From positions 1-64,000 of the forward strand of contig CACYHE010000011.1 in NCBI GenBank assembly GCA_902774185.1: a stretch of DNA of 64,000 nucleotides, given 5' to 3'. How positions within the stretch are numbered: position 1 is the stretch's first letter; every line of letters starts with the position of its first letter. This stretch comes from an uncultured Bacteroidales bacterium (GTDB lineage: Bacteria; Bacteroidota; Bacteroidia; Bacteroidales; Paludibacteraceae). Position numbers and translations under genes: made by a program. The notes below the pieces were generated by a model, which was not told the origin of the DNA, did no database searches, and saw only the letters and a list, made by a program, of their open reading frames with translations. Shown here piece after piece: positions 1-8,195 of the stretch.

Positions 1-249
1 AGAGGATACTGCAACGGGGAACGTCACGTAGATCCCTTGATGTCCCCAGTTAGTTTGAACATTAACTACAGAACTTCCTGTAAATCCGGCGATTTGATAA
101 ACATCGTTGTTAGGGACATATGGATTTGTAGATGTATCCGTCCAGTCAATTGCCCAACCCATCATACTTGTACACAAAAGTGTACATAGTAATGCAAAAT
201 GTTTTTTCTTAGCCATAAAGGCAAGATTAATTTTAGTAAAGTTTTTCAT
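1..249 (-). CDS. secreted protein, N-terminal part only (runs off the window)
   Basis: The frame opens at ATG 249 and stays open to the window edge, giving 83 residues. Residues 1-33 hold a signal peptide (basic MAKKKH, hydrophobic LLCTLLCTSMMG, then WA before the mature part). A second ATG 11 codons in, at MAKKKH, would give a more compact signal peptide. The first codons and about 35 bases of leader (AAACAAATA..AATACAATGAAAAACTTTAC) nearly copy those of the gene starting at 2537, so the two starts look duplicated. It is the last visible member of a minus-strand run of secreted proteins. Function unknown; the mature part is too short to place. Confidence 0.65.
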   Translation of the reverse strand, partial: MKNFTKINLAFMAKKKHFALLCTLLCTSMMGWAIDWTDTSTNPYVPNNDVYQIAGFTGSSVVNVQTNWGHQGIYVTFPVAVSS

Positions 250-304
250 TGTATTATTGTTTTTATTTGTTTTCTACAATTATCTCGAATTCTCTCTGAT
301 TAAC

Positions 305-445
305 TTAGAACACCTCTTCCGGATTGGTGAAGGTCGGTGTAGCGGTTCCTGCTGCAGAACCACGTACAATCTCAAAATCCATAATCGGACTTCCGTTCTC
401 AAATTGTGCCACCTCAATTAGAGGCATACTATATTGTTTTTTCAT
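305..445 (-). CDS. small 46-residue peptide of unknown function
   Basis: ATG at 445 is preceded by a good ribosome site (AAGGAGG, 5-6 bases upstream) and lies 10 bases after the stop of the 693-residue secreted protein, so the two are probably co-translated. The peptide starts MKKQYSMPLIEVAQFENG and ends TFTNPEEVF. It has no signal peptide or membrane segment. Short peptides starting MKKxYxxPxIE behind secreted-protein genes are frequent in Bacteroidales; their role is not known to me. A longer reading in the same frame from 562 would overlap the upstream gene and has no ribosome site, so it was not chosen. Confidence 0.6.
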   Translation of the reverse strand: MKKQYSMPLIEVAQFENGSPIMDFEIVRGSAAGTATPTFTNPEEVF

Positions 446-455
446 ACTTGCCTCC

Positions 456-2537
456 TTAGCGCACGCACGCTCCATAAATTGTGTATATTTGTTCTCCTCG
501 AATAATGAGCAGTTGTCCGTCACGAACGACTTTCGTCCATTCCGTATTGGTCTGTTCATCATTTACGTTCTCAATAGCAGTCGGTGCATGGGGTTTAACC
601 ACAATACGCATTTGGCGACCCGGAACACTGCTTCCACCTGATTTTGCCAACTTCAAGTATGCCTTGCCGGCAGGGATATATGCGCCTTGATAGAGTTGGA
701 AGAAGGTACCTATCTCGGTGGAATAACGAATACAGAAATAATCGTAATCTTCCGCCAAAATGGTACGCTCAACACTCGCCTCCAAATCATTACCGCTCAC
801 TTCCGCTACAGCAGCTTCTATAGCCGCAGCATCGTCAGCAATGGCAAAATTCTTGATAACACTATTGTTCGCTCCTTGGAGCAGCACGCCTGTGTTGGCA
901 GGTATGACTCCATTGGTTAATGCTGTCAGGGCTAAAGTCTCGGTGGTACCATCGATAGTATAGTCCGCTTGATAAGCCGTTACCCCATCAGGGATGTTTA
1001 GATTCTGTGCAGAAGCAAACGATGCCCATCCGTCAGCCGTTGTCCGTGCACTCGGTGCCGGGGTAATGGATACATTATCAATCGCCAAAGCGGGGGCAGA
1101 CGCGCAGTTAGTTCCACTGCTAACAGCTATTTTCCAAGTTATGTATAGTGATGTTTCAGCAGGGAAATTTACCGATAATTTTTTATTTCTAATAGATGTC
1201 GTTTCTGCCGGATTTACAGCATTGACATTTCCACTTGCAGCATAGAGGGTTTGGAAATCTTCTCCAGCAGATGTCCAGCTATCGCTCTCACCCGTTGATG
1301 AGGTATAAACTTGTACGGTAAACCCGTTAGAATTATTGCAATTACGATATTTCTCAATATCATAACTCAGTATAAGTGCTTCAATATCTGCACGACTATC
1401 ATTGTATAAACGAACCATCACATTAATGCACCGCGCACGAGCAGCATCTCCTACATTACCGGAAGTAAGACCTCCTACTGCTCGGTCGGTTGAACCTGTT
1501 TCTCCGAAGTTCCATGTTCCATTATAGGCACTACTACTCAAATTAGTGCCTCCTACGTAGGTTGTCGTTTCTAAAACCTCATCATACGAACTAAATTCTT
1601 CCGGACGAGTTGTCTTTCCCTCCACTTTCCATCCTGTCGGAAGAGAAGAAGCCTGTGCTACTCCTGTTTTCCCATCTCCTTCTGAAGGTCCGGGAACAAC
1701 CACATCACTTCCGCCTAAACAGTCGAAGTTCTCGCGGATAGGACTATTGTCTGATATAAATACAGCATATGTCGGAGGGATATTTCCATCACTCGGGGTG
1801 ATGGAAATATTGTCAATACCAAATGCCTGCGCAGTATTGGCATCTTCACCGGTAGTAGATGAGATGCTCCACAACAAATACAAATCACCATCAGCAGGGA
1901 ACGTCACATTGAACGCTCCGCTTATAGCGCGTGTATCAATTGGCACTTCTGCCGATCCTGCTGTTTCGGTATCAGCTAAATACGATGTGCTAAAATCACT
2001 TCCGGCACTATTCCATGTTGCACCATCCGTAGAGGTATAGAGTTGAACGGTAAAACCTCTTGTGCCTTTTCTATATTTCTCAATGTCGTAACTTAACGTA
2101 ATGGACTTAATCGCTGCGCCGGTAGAATTATGCAGTTGTGCCATCACATTAATGGTACGTGCTCCACCGGAAGCATTGGTCGTGATACCTCCAACAGCTC
2201 GGTCGGTACTACCTGTAGCGCCGAAGTTCCAGGTACCGTTCTTTGCGTTGTCTGCGAGACTTTGACCTCCGATATATGTGGTTGCATTTACAGCTACTGC
2301 ATACGAACTGTTAGTTCGAACCGTTGTTGTAGTCGCCACTTTCCATCCTTCCGGCAATGTAGTCGCACGTTCATATGCCGTTTTCTCCTGACCGGACGGA
2401 TCTACATCTTCTCCCCCTATCCCATTAAAATTCTGCGTATAGGCGGTGAGATCGGTGAAGGTGATTTGCGCAAGGGCTGTTGCGCTCATCATCATTCCCG
2501 CCACAATCAGAGCGATGGATCTTGTAAAGTTTTTCAT
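456..2537 (-). CDS. secreted protein with two beta-sandwich repeats and shared C-terminal motif
   Basis: 693 residues. A signal peptide covers residues 1-23 (cleavage after ATALA). Two homologous domains of about 230 residues follow, near 25-255 and 265-495. Each carries the order FN/FD..GG, LPxGWK, TWNFGxTGSTDRAVGG, a long strand region with SYDIEKYR, and a final AFGIDNISITP or similar. The same domain occurs once in the neighbouring SGNH protein. A Thr/Ala-rich third region follows, and the last 30 residues (KVVRDGQLLIIRGEQIYTIYG) match tails of four other proteins here. Probably a surface or carbohydrate-binding-like protein; no catalytic motif is seen. A 130-base gap with a hairpin (CGACAAT, CGCA, ATTGTCG near 2630-2647) separates it from the upstream gene. 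Confidence 0.75.
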   Translation of the reverse strand: MKNFTRSIALIVAGMMMSATALAQITFTDLTAYTQNFNGIGGEDVDPSGQEKTAYERATTLPEGWKVATTTTVRTNSSYAVAVNATTYIGGQSLADNAKNGTWNFGATGSTDRAVGGITTNASGGARTINVMAQLHNSTGAAIKSITLSYDIEKYRKGTRGFTVQLYTSTDGATWNSAGSDFSTSYLADTETAGSAEVPIDTRAISGAFNVTFPADGDLYLLWSISSTTGEDANTAQAFGIDNISITPSDGNIPPTYAVFISDNSPIRENFDCLGGSDVVVPGPSEGDGKTGVAQASSLPTGWKVEGKTTRPEEFSSYDEVLETTTYVGGTNLSSSAYNGTWNFGETGSTDRAVGGLTSGNVGDAARARCINVMVRLYNDSRADIEALILSYDIEKYRNCNNSNGFTVQVYTSSTGESDSWTSAGEDFQTLYAASGNVNAVNPAETTSIRNKKLSVNFPAETSLYITWKIAVSSGTNCASAPALAIDNVSITPAPSARTTADGWASFASAQNLNIPDGVTAYQADYTIDGTTETLALTALTNGVIPANTGVLLQGANNSVIKNFAIADDAAAIEAAVAEVSGNDLEASVERTILAEDYDYFCIRYSTEIGTFFQLYQGAYIPAGKAYLKLAKSGGSSVPGRQMRIVVKPHAPTAIENVNDEQTNTEWTKVVRDGQLLIIRGEQIYTIYGACVR

Positions 2538-2667
2538 TGTATTATAGTTTTTTATTTGTTTTCGTTTTCTATTTCACCACCCAGCACACGCCGTAATTCG
2601 TTCTTAACAATGGTTGTAATTTAGAGACTCGACAATCGCAATTGTCGATTGCTCTGCCATACTCAGC

Positions 2668-4254
2668 TCATCTTACTCGTGTTCCCAGTACGTTAAACAT
2701 TTCTTTACCGTTGATGATCAATAGTTGACCGTCGCGTAGCATTTTCTTTCGGCTATTCAAGCCGGAGGTGCGCTCAATACCGGCACTTTTCGCCGGGGTA
2801 ATCGACACATTATCGAGACCAAACGCCATCGACTTAGCGCAGTCATCTCCGCTGGCAGGCGAGATGATCCATGCAAGATAGAAATCACCATCCTTCGGGA
2901 AAGAACAGTTCAATGAACCACTGACTTTTTGACTGACAATAGGCACTTCCGCTGCGCCGTCTGTATTGGCGTCCTTGGTAAATATTGTACGGAAATCAGT
3001 TCCGGCATTGCTCCAACTCTCCCCATCGGGCGATGTACAGAGTTGAATCACAAAACCCGCTGCGTTCTCGCCGTTACGGTATTTCTCGATATCATAACTG
3101 AGGTTCAGAGACAGAAAATCTTCACCTGAATCATTATGCAAATGTGCCAACACATCGATCGAACGGGCACCGCCGCTGATGCTGGATGTAATACCGCCTA
3201 TAGCACGATCGGTACTGCCGGTCATACCGAAGTTCCATGTACCGTTACGTGCATTGCTCGGCAGACTCTGACCGCCTATAAACATCGTCGTTTCCGATGC
3301 CGTCACAAATGTGCACAATGAACGGACAGCCCCCATACTTGCCACACGCCAACCTACCGGTAACTTTGTTGTACGATCAAAAGAACGCTTTCCATCCAAA
3401 CTGGCGGCTATCTGTTCTTCTGTCACATCTTCGCCTCCGATGGTATCGAAAGTCTCCACATGCGCCTTCTCCCCGGTAATGGAGATAGCCGGAGTAACTT
3501 CGATTATGCGTTCCGTTCGTTCTATCCATTCATATGCTTCTTGGGCATAAGTGCGCATGGTCGCTGCATCTGTTTCGGTCAAAACACTTGGTTTCCATGT
3601 AATCGTACTGGGGTTCTCACCGAAGATGACACCATACTCCATGCAGCATGCCAGATACGTAGCCGCATGAGTCGGGTGACGGTCATCCGTATAGAGAACT
3701 GCTGCCGTCATTGCAGGATGATCCAACTGATAATTGCCATAAGCAATCGCTACCGGGCAGAGCGTCAAACCGAACTCATTCGCCACGGAACGATAATTGG
3801 CGACCAAGGTATTCTTGTCCTCCTGATAATTCGCATCATTGCTGAACGGCCAGTTGATTGGCAGAATAATCACTACGTCCGGGTTCGGACAGTTCTCACG
3901 GATATAGTTCACCCACGTCTCCACATTACTGCGGAATTGCGAAAAATTCGTACGAGGGAGCGTTGATTGCTCCTGCAGAATGATATGTGTCCATGCCGTT
4001 CCGGCTACTGTTTCCTTCGCATTCGGAACTAACGGATCCTCATTGAAATGGTACGCCAGCGTCTTACCCAAATTGGTATGTTTGGTCCATGTAGCATCCT
4101 TGCCCATTGTAGCGGCAATGCTGTTGAACATGGCATACTGGTCATTATAATCAATGAGACTGTTGTTGATGGAAAGCACCTTGACGGTCTCAGCTTTCAT
4201 CGGCAACACAAAGAATGCAATTAGCAATACAACTATAGCACAGATTTTTTTCAT
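2668..4254 (-). CDS. secreted SGNH/DUF4886-type hydrolase with beta-sandwich domain
   Basis: 528 residues. Signal peptide 1-21 (VLPMKA). Residues about 24-235 resemble the DUF4886/SGNH hydrolase fold: a block I candidate SINNSLIDY, the ILQEQS strand, and a C-terminal DDRHPTHAATYLA where Asp and His would be the catalytic pair. The usual block I is GNS, here NNS, so activity needs care. Residues about 262-490 are one copy of the sandwich domain found twice in the next gene (TWNFGMTGSTDRAIGG, SYDIEKYR). The final residues (MLRDGQLLIINGKEMFNVLG) are the shared C-terminal motif. It starts 12 bases after the stop of the 139-residue secreted protein, so both are probably in one operon. Likely removes acyl groups from an extracellular glycan; substrate not visible. 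Confidence 0.72.
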   Translation of the reverse strand: MKKICAIVVLLIAFFVLPMKAETVKVLSINNSLIDYNDQYAMFNSIAATMGKDATWTKHTNLGKTLAYHFNEDPLVPNAKETVAGTAWTHIILQEQSTLPRTNFSQFRSNVETWVNYIRENCPNPDVVIILPINWPFSNDANYQEDKNTLVANYRSVANEFGLTLCPVAIAYGNYQLDHPAMTAAVLYTDDRHPTHAATYLACCMEYGVIFGENPSTITWKPSVLTETDAATMRTYAQEAYEWIERTERIIEVTPAISITGEKAHVETFDTIGGEDVTEEQIAASLDGKRSFDRTTKLPVGWRVASMGAVRSLCTFVTASETTMFIGGQSLPSNARNGTWNFGMTGSTDRAIGGITSSISGGARSIDVLAHLHNDSGEDFLSLNLSYDIEKYRNGENAAGFVIQLCTSPDGESWSNAGTDFRTIFTKDANTDGAAEVPIVSQKVSGSLNCSFPKDGDFYLAWIISPASGDDCAKSMAFGLDNVSITPAKSAGIERTSGLNSRKKMLRDGQLLIINGKEMFNVLGTRVR

Positions 4255-4266
4255 AGTATTCTCTAT

Positions 4267-4686
4267 TTACAATTCCTGATGACGAATTCGAACATCCACA
4301 TTCGTCTTGGATGCAGTACCGATCATTCGAACCAAGAGGTTGTACTGATATCGCTTGAGGTTTGCCACGTCCGGATCTGCCGACGGGTCGCCTTCCTCAA
4401 AGATAGACGCCAACATCTCTGCCTTAAACAGTTCTTCACCGCCCATCATATCGATAGCCTCTGCAAGGGTAAAGCCGGCTTCCACCAGTTCTTGATCGTC
4501 CATATACATCGGAATGATGATGTCATAACCGCTAATAGATGCTTTACCGAAACGTACACCGTCCTCACTCAGACCTGCCACCTCGGTATTATACTGATTG
4601 ACGAAATTCTGAATCGGAGCCGGCACGGCTGCCTGCACCGCAATCATGGTTAAGCATAATGCTACTGCTGTAAAAAATCTTTTCAT
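4267..4686 (-). CDS. small secreted protein of unknown function
   Basis: 139 residues from ATG 4686; a longer in-frame reading from 4830 would run through the promoter and was rejected. Residues 1-18 form a signal peptide (MKRFFTAVALCLTMIAVQA). The mature part is soluble and mixed, with an acidic run EEGDPSADPD. I do not recognise the family. It is the first gene of the minus-strand secreted operon (4686 to about 305, perhaps further), with the SGNH protein 12 bases downstream. A strong promoter and an 18-bp palindrome lie just upstream. Confidence 0.62.
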   Translation of the reverse strand: MKRFFTAVALCLTMIAVQAAVPAPIQNFVNQYNTEVAGLSEDGVRFGKASISGYDIIIPMYMDDQELVEAGFTLAEAIDMMGGEELFKAEMLASIFEEGDPSADPDVANLKRYQYNLLVRMIGTASKTNVDVRIRHQEL

Positions 4687-4712
4687 GGCGATATTTATGT
4701 TGTAAATCCGGC

Positions 4713-4752
4713 GCAAAGGTACTGTTTTTTTCTTATATACACAAGTGTATAT
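4713..4752 (-). promoter_or_regulatory. promoter with palindromic site for the secreted operon
   Basis: On the minus strand the -7 box TACCTTTGC occupies 4721-4713. Around the -33 position, 4735-4752, lies ATATACAC-AA-GTGTATAT, a palindrome with 8-bp arms. Its position over the -33 element suggests an operator, and the divergent gene at 4948 encodes a likely regulator. The binding partner is an inference. Confidence 0.5.
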
Positions 4753-4894
4753 GGAGTCTCCAAAGCCAAAAAGTACGCCAAAGTACATAGCTCTATACTG
4801 ATTATCAGAGGATTTCAAAAAATATGACATTCAAAAAAGTACGCGTTTGGTACCTGCCTCATTTTGCATAAAAAATTAAAAAAATGTAGAAAAA

Positions 4895-4927
4895 TTTGCA
4901 TATATCATAAAAAAGCAGTATCTTTGC
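4895..4927 (+). promoter_or_regulatory. Bacteroidota-type promoter for DUF6377 gene
   Basis: TTTGCATATAT at 4895 and TATCTTTGC at 4919-4927 match the phylum consensus (TTTG, about 19-20 bases, TANNTTTG). The start codon follows 21 bases after the -7 box. Confidence 0.7.
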
Positions 4928-4947
4928 AGCGTCAAAAATTACACACA

Positions 4948-6492
4948 ATGCAAAAACGACTCTTTTCTTGGATCATTTTCTCCGCATTTGCGCTAAGCGG
5001 TTTCGCTATGTCCACATTGGATTCTTTACTCACTGTATTGGATGACGAAGTAGCTCAATCCGCCATTTACTGCGAGGCACATGCGCGGCGTATTGATTCG
5101 CTGAAGGCGATTCGACCAATGACGAATGAATTACAACTCGCTATCGCGCGCGAGTACCAATATTATCAAAGTGATAGCGCGAGCGATTGGTATCTGCCCT
5201 TGTTGAAAGCCAAAGAGCCGTACCGCACGCAGGCTTATTTGGGTTTAGTGGAATTGGCATCGTCCATCGGTAAGTACGCAGATGGTATGTTGCTTATTCC
5301 GAATGTAACGGAAGTGCCGGACAGTCTGCGTGTCGATTGGATAGAGGCTGTGTGGCGTTTGCATACAGAAGCCGCAGCCCGTACCGGCATGCCCGAGTTA
5401 CGGCAACAATGGTTGGATATCGCCGGGTTCTATTACGACTCATTACTGAACGAGATGGGACGTCAAGCGCCGAACAGTTGTTCAATTCGTTTGCGTTATG
5501 AGTTTTTGCAGGCATTGGATGCCGGGAATTATTCGGAGGCGCTGAATATCAACGATACTATTCTCTCCCGTATCGCGGAATGGAGTCATCCTTATGCTAT
5601 CGAGGCTTACAGCCGTGCGTTTCTTTATGAATCGATGGGCAATGACCGTGAACGCTTTGTGTGGTTAACCCGCTCTGCGATTGCCGATGTGCGCTGCGGT
5701 ATCACCGATAACGGTTCTTCCTGGTTGGTTGCCAAAGAGTGCTATGAGAGTAATGACTTGAGCCGTGCGTTCCATTATAGCGACTACTCGTTGACGAACG
5801 CTTCTTTCTACAACGCCCCTACCCGCTTGATCCAGATCTTCACCTTAGGCCATGAGATCTCGAACAGTTATGAGGAACAGTTACACCGTTCTTCCATTCG
5901 GTTGACGATCGCTCTGATAGCCGCTTTCGCCTTGCTGTTAGTGGCATTTATCTCTGCGATGTATGTGAGTCACGAACGAATTAAACTGCGCAAGCTGAAC
6001 AAAGAGATGCAGACGATGAACGAACAGCTACGCGCCATCAACAGACAGTTAAAAGAAGCGGATAAAGTGAAAGAGCAGTATATATGCCGGTATCTGGAGG
6101 TGTATAGCGATTATATCCGTCGGTTAACGACTATGGCGCGCCGGGCAGGCGAGAAAGATCCTTCGGCGTTCATGGACCGCGAGATGGAGAATTTCTATCG
6201 CTCGTTCGACGATACCTTCCTGTCGCTGTACGGTTCCTTCATCGATGATTTCAATGCATTGCTCAAACCGGAAGCACAAGTGGTGCCCAAACCCGGGGAG
6301 CGTCTAACCATCGAGATGCGTATCTTTGCCTTGATCTTATTAGGCATCACCAGCAGCGCAAAGATCGCCGAACTGCTGTGTTACAGTCCTAATACAATCA
6401 GTAACTACCGCGTCAAAATGAAAAATGGTGCCCTCGGAGACCGGGACACCTTTGAACAACGCGTGCAGCAGATTGGAAAAGGCTTCGCGTAA
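4948..6492 (+). CDS. DUF6377-type membrane-bound transcriptional regulator
   Basis: 514 residues from ATG 4948; the earlier in-frame ATG lies inside the promoter. Residues 1-20 form a signal-like segment, and residues about 22-320 are an alpha-helical, TPR-like extracytoplasmic region (starts LDSLLTVLDDEV). One membrane helix is at about 318-342 (TIALIAAFALLLVAFISAMYV). A coiled coil follows (KLNKEMQTMNEQLRAINRQL), and then a cytoplasmic domain ending in a LuxR-like helix-turn-helix (GITSSAKIAELLCYSPNTIS, NYRVKMKN). This is the architecture of Bacteroidota DUF6377 proteins, thought to sense an outside signal and act on DNA from the membrane. It is divergent from the secreted operon at 4686 and is the natural candidate regulator of it. 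Confidence 0.8.
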   Translation: MQKRLFSWIIFSAFALSGFAMSTLDSLLTVLDDEVAQSAIYCEAHARRIDSLKAIRPMTNELQLAIAREYQYYQSDSASDWYLPLLKAKEPYRTQAYLGLVELASSIGKYADGMLLIPNVTEVPDSLRVDWIEAVWRLHTEAAARTGMPELRQQWLDIAGFYYDSLLNEMGRQAPNSCSIRLRYEFLQALDAGNYSEALNINDTILSRIAEWSHPYAIEAYSRAFLYESMGNDRERFVWLTRSAIADVRCGITDNGSSWLVAKECYESNDLSRAFHYSDYSLTNASFYNAPTRLIQIFTLGHEISNSYEEQLHRSSIRLTIALIAAFALLLVAFISAMYVSHERIKLRKLNKEMQTMNEQLRAINRQLKEADKVKEQYICRYLEVYSDYIRRLTTMARRAGEKDPSAFMDREMENFYRSFDDTFLSLYGSFIDDFNALLKPEAQVVPKPGERLTIEMRIFALILLGITSSAKIAELLCYSPNTISNYRVKMKNGALGDRDTFEQRVQQIGKGFA

Positions 6493-6512
6493 TTTGCGCA
6501 GATTGCGTAGCT

Positions 6513-7481
6513 TTACAAACTCTTGATGTATTTATCCGCTTCAATAGCGGCCTTGGCTCCGGAACCGGCAGCCACGATCGCCTGACGGTAATGCGGATCG
6601 GCACAGTCACCGGCAGCAAACACACCGGGGATTTTTTGATATTTGTCATTTGACATTTGACATTTATAACACTGCGTGGTGTTGTCTTTGGTAATGATGT
6701 AGCCTTCGGCATCACGAGCGATATAATCTTTGAACAAATCGGTATTGGGATGATGACCGATAGCCAAGAAGAAACCGTCAATATCGATATGTTTAAATGC
6801 CTCGTCGGGTTCACCTTTGCGGAAGATGAGGTCTGCGCCCTGCACTTTGTTTTCACCTGTCAGTTGCAGCGTATTATGCTCAAAAAGCACCTCTATCTTG
6901 GGGTTGTTGAGTACGCGTTGCTGCATAATCTCCGATGCCCGCAGATAGGGTTTGCGCACGATCATATAGACCTTCTCGCATAGTCCTGCCAGGTAGTTCG
7001 CTTCCTCACAAGCCGTATCTCCACCGCCTACGACAGCCACCGTCTTCTTGCGGTAGAAGAAACCGTCACAAGTAGCACAAGCACTGACGCCACGACCTCT
7101 ATACGTACGCTCGGACTCTATTCCTAAATATTTCGCGCTCGCGCCCGTAGCGATGATAACTGCGTCCGCTTCGTATTCTATTTCGTCTTCGACGATCACT
7201 TTCTTCGGACTAACCGAGAAATCTACTTTCGTCACGATACCAGACACAAACGTCGTTCCGAAACGTTCGGCTTGACGACGCATGTCGTCCATCATCGTGA
7301 ACGGATCGATACCGTCCGGATAACCGGGGAAATTCTCCACTTCGGTAGTAGTAGTGAGCTGTCCGCCCAACTGCGGACCTTCAATCAGTACCGGCGCAAG
7401 GTTCGCACGGCTCGCATAGATAGCAGCTGTGTAACCCGCAGGACCGGAACCAATTATCAAACACTTTACTTTATTTACCAT
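6513..7481 (-). CDS. trxB: thioredoxin reductase
   Basis: About 322 residues; reduces thioredoxin with NADPH through FAD and a redox disulfide. Seen: the FAD motif GSGPAGYTAAIYA near residue 10, the catalytic CATC near 135-138, the NADPH motif GGGDTACEEANYL, and the C-terminal FAD motif PGVFAAGD. Between TTQ and IPGVFAAGD there are about eleven extra residues (CYKCQMSNDKYQ), encoded by four 7-bp repeats at 6641-6668; the family normally has only two or three residues there. ATG 7481 was chosen; another in-frame ATG at 7496 also lies in repeats. The order ftsK, lolA-like, trxB on one strand suggests one transcription unit. Confidence 0.93.
   Translation of the reverse strand: MVNKVKCLIIGSGPAGYTAAIYASRANLAPVLIEGPQLGGQLTTTTEVENFPGYPDGIDPFTMMDDMRRQAERFGTTFVSGIVTKVDFSVSPKKVIVEDEIEYEADAVIIATGASAKYLGIESERTYRGRGVSACATCDGFFYRKKTVAVVGGGDTACEEANYLAGLCEKVYMIVRKPYLRASEIMQQRVLNNPKIEVLFEHNTLQLTGENKVQGADLIFRKGEPDEAFKHIDIDGFFLAIGHHPNTDLFKDYIARDAEGYIITKDNTTQCYKCQMSNDKYQKIPGVFAAGDCADPHYRQAIVAAGSGAKAAIEADKYIKSL
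6641..6668. repeat. heptamer repeat inside trxB
   Basis: Four 7-bp units, ATTTGTC ATTTGAC ATTTGAC ATTTATA, read on the plus strand. They sit in frame inside trxB, just before the conserved FAD motif, and encode residues that ordinary TrxB proteins lack. Confidence 0.85.
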
Positions 7482-7552
7482 TTGCTCATTTACCATTTGT
7501 TCATTTATTTGGTTATTTAGTCATTTGGTTATTTAGTCATTTGGTTATTTAG
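7471..7552. repeat. heptamer and 16-bp repeats across the trxB start
   Basis: ATTTACC/ATTTGCTC-type units at 7474-7500 run over the trxB start region, then TCATTTGGTTATTTAG-type 16-bp units to 7552, ending at the lolA-like stop. The repeats supply both the intergenic spacer and the alternative start codons of trxB. Confidence 0.75.
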
Positions 7553-8118
7553 AAGCGCATATCGTTGACATACGTATTTTTGCTTGGTTTCAATATATAG
7601 ATATACTCCGGATTTGTTGGCACGAACTTCGGGTCTTTCATCTTCAGCGTCGAGGTCTTTTTGCCTTCCTTGATTTCTACAGACAGGGGCATCAGGTCGT
7701 TGTTGCGCACTTTCAGCACAAAGCGGTTGATGCCGACAGACTGATCCTTGGGTGTCAGGGTGACGATGGTCTGTAATCCATCTTGGGTTGTTCTTTCCGT
7801 CACGTTGCACACCGGCACTAACGCCTTGGCGTACAGGAACGGATTGGCTTCCAGCAACTCCTGCTCGGTCGGGTTGGAGAGCGTCAGTTCGTCCGTCTCG
7901 CCGGAATACATATACATCGTCTTGCCGTCGTACGCCGCCTCTATATCCATCATCTCCAGACGGAAGTTACTCCCCTGCATAATGATCTCACCCGGGAAAT
8001 TCATCGGTGCATTTACCTCTTCCGCTACCGTCACGGTGAAAGCCGACTGCAGCGTCTTTTCCTCCAAGTTCGCCAGAAAAGACGAAAGGATGGTTAGTAT
8101 GATTAGCAATAGTTTCAT
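7549..8118 (-). CDS. LolA-like outer-membrane lipoprotein carrier
   Basis: 189 residues. Signal peptide about 1-16 (MKLLLIILTILSSFLA). The mature part has the LolA-type half-barrel pattern: FTVTVAEE, GEIIMQGSNFRLEM, YDGKTMYMYSGETDELTLSNP, then EANPFLYAKAL and a final long beta region. LolA proteins carry lipoproteins from the inner to the outer membrane. In Bacteroidales a LolA-like gene commonly follows ftsK, as here (77 bases downstream), which supports the call. The family is divergent, so the exact cargo is not certain. Confidence 0.75.
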   Translation of the reverse strand: MKLLLIILTILSSFLANLEEKTLQSAFTVTVAEEVNAPMNFPGEIIMQGSNFRLEMMDIEAAYDGKTMYMYSGETDELTLSNPTEQELLEANPFLYAKALVPVCNVTERTTQDGLQTIVTLTPKDQSVGINRFVLKVRNNDLMPLSVEIKEGKKTSTLKMKDPKFVPTNPEYIYILKPSKNTYVNDMRF

Positions 8119-8195
8119 AGCATTTAACTCCTTTTTTCCCTCGTAATACTCTCTGTTCGATTCTCTCTCGTTAGTGTCTCGCCAGTCTGATTTGG

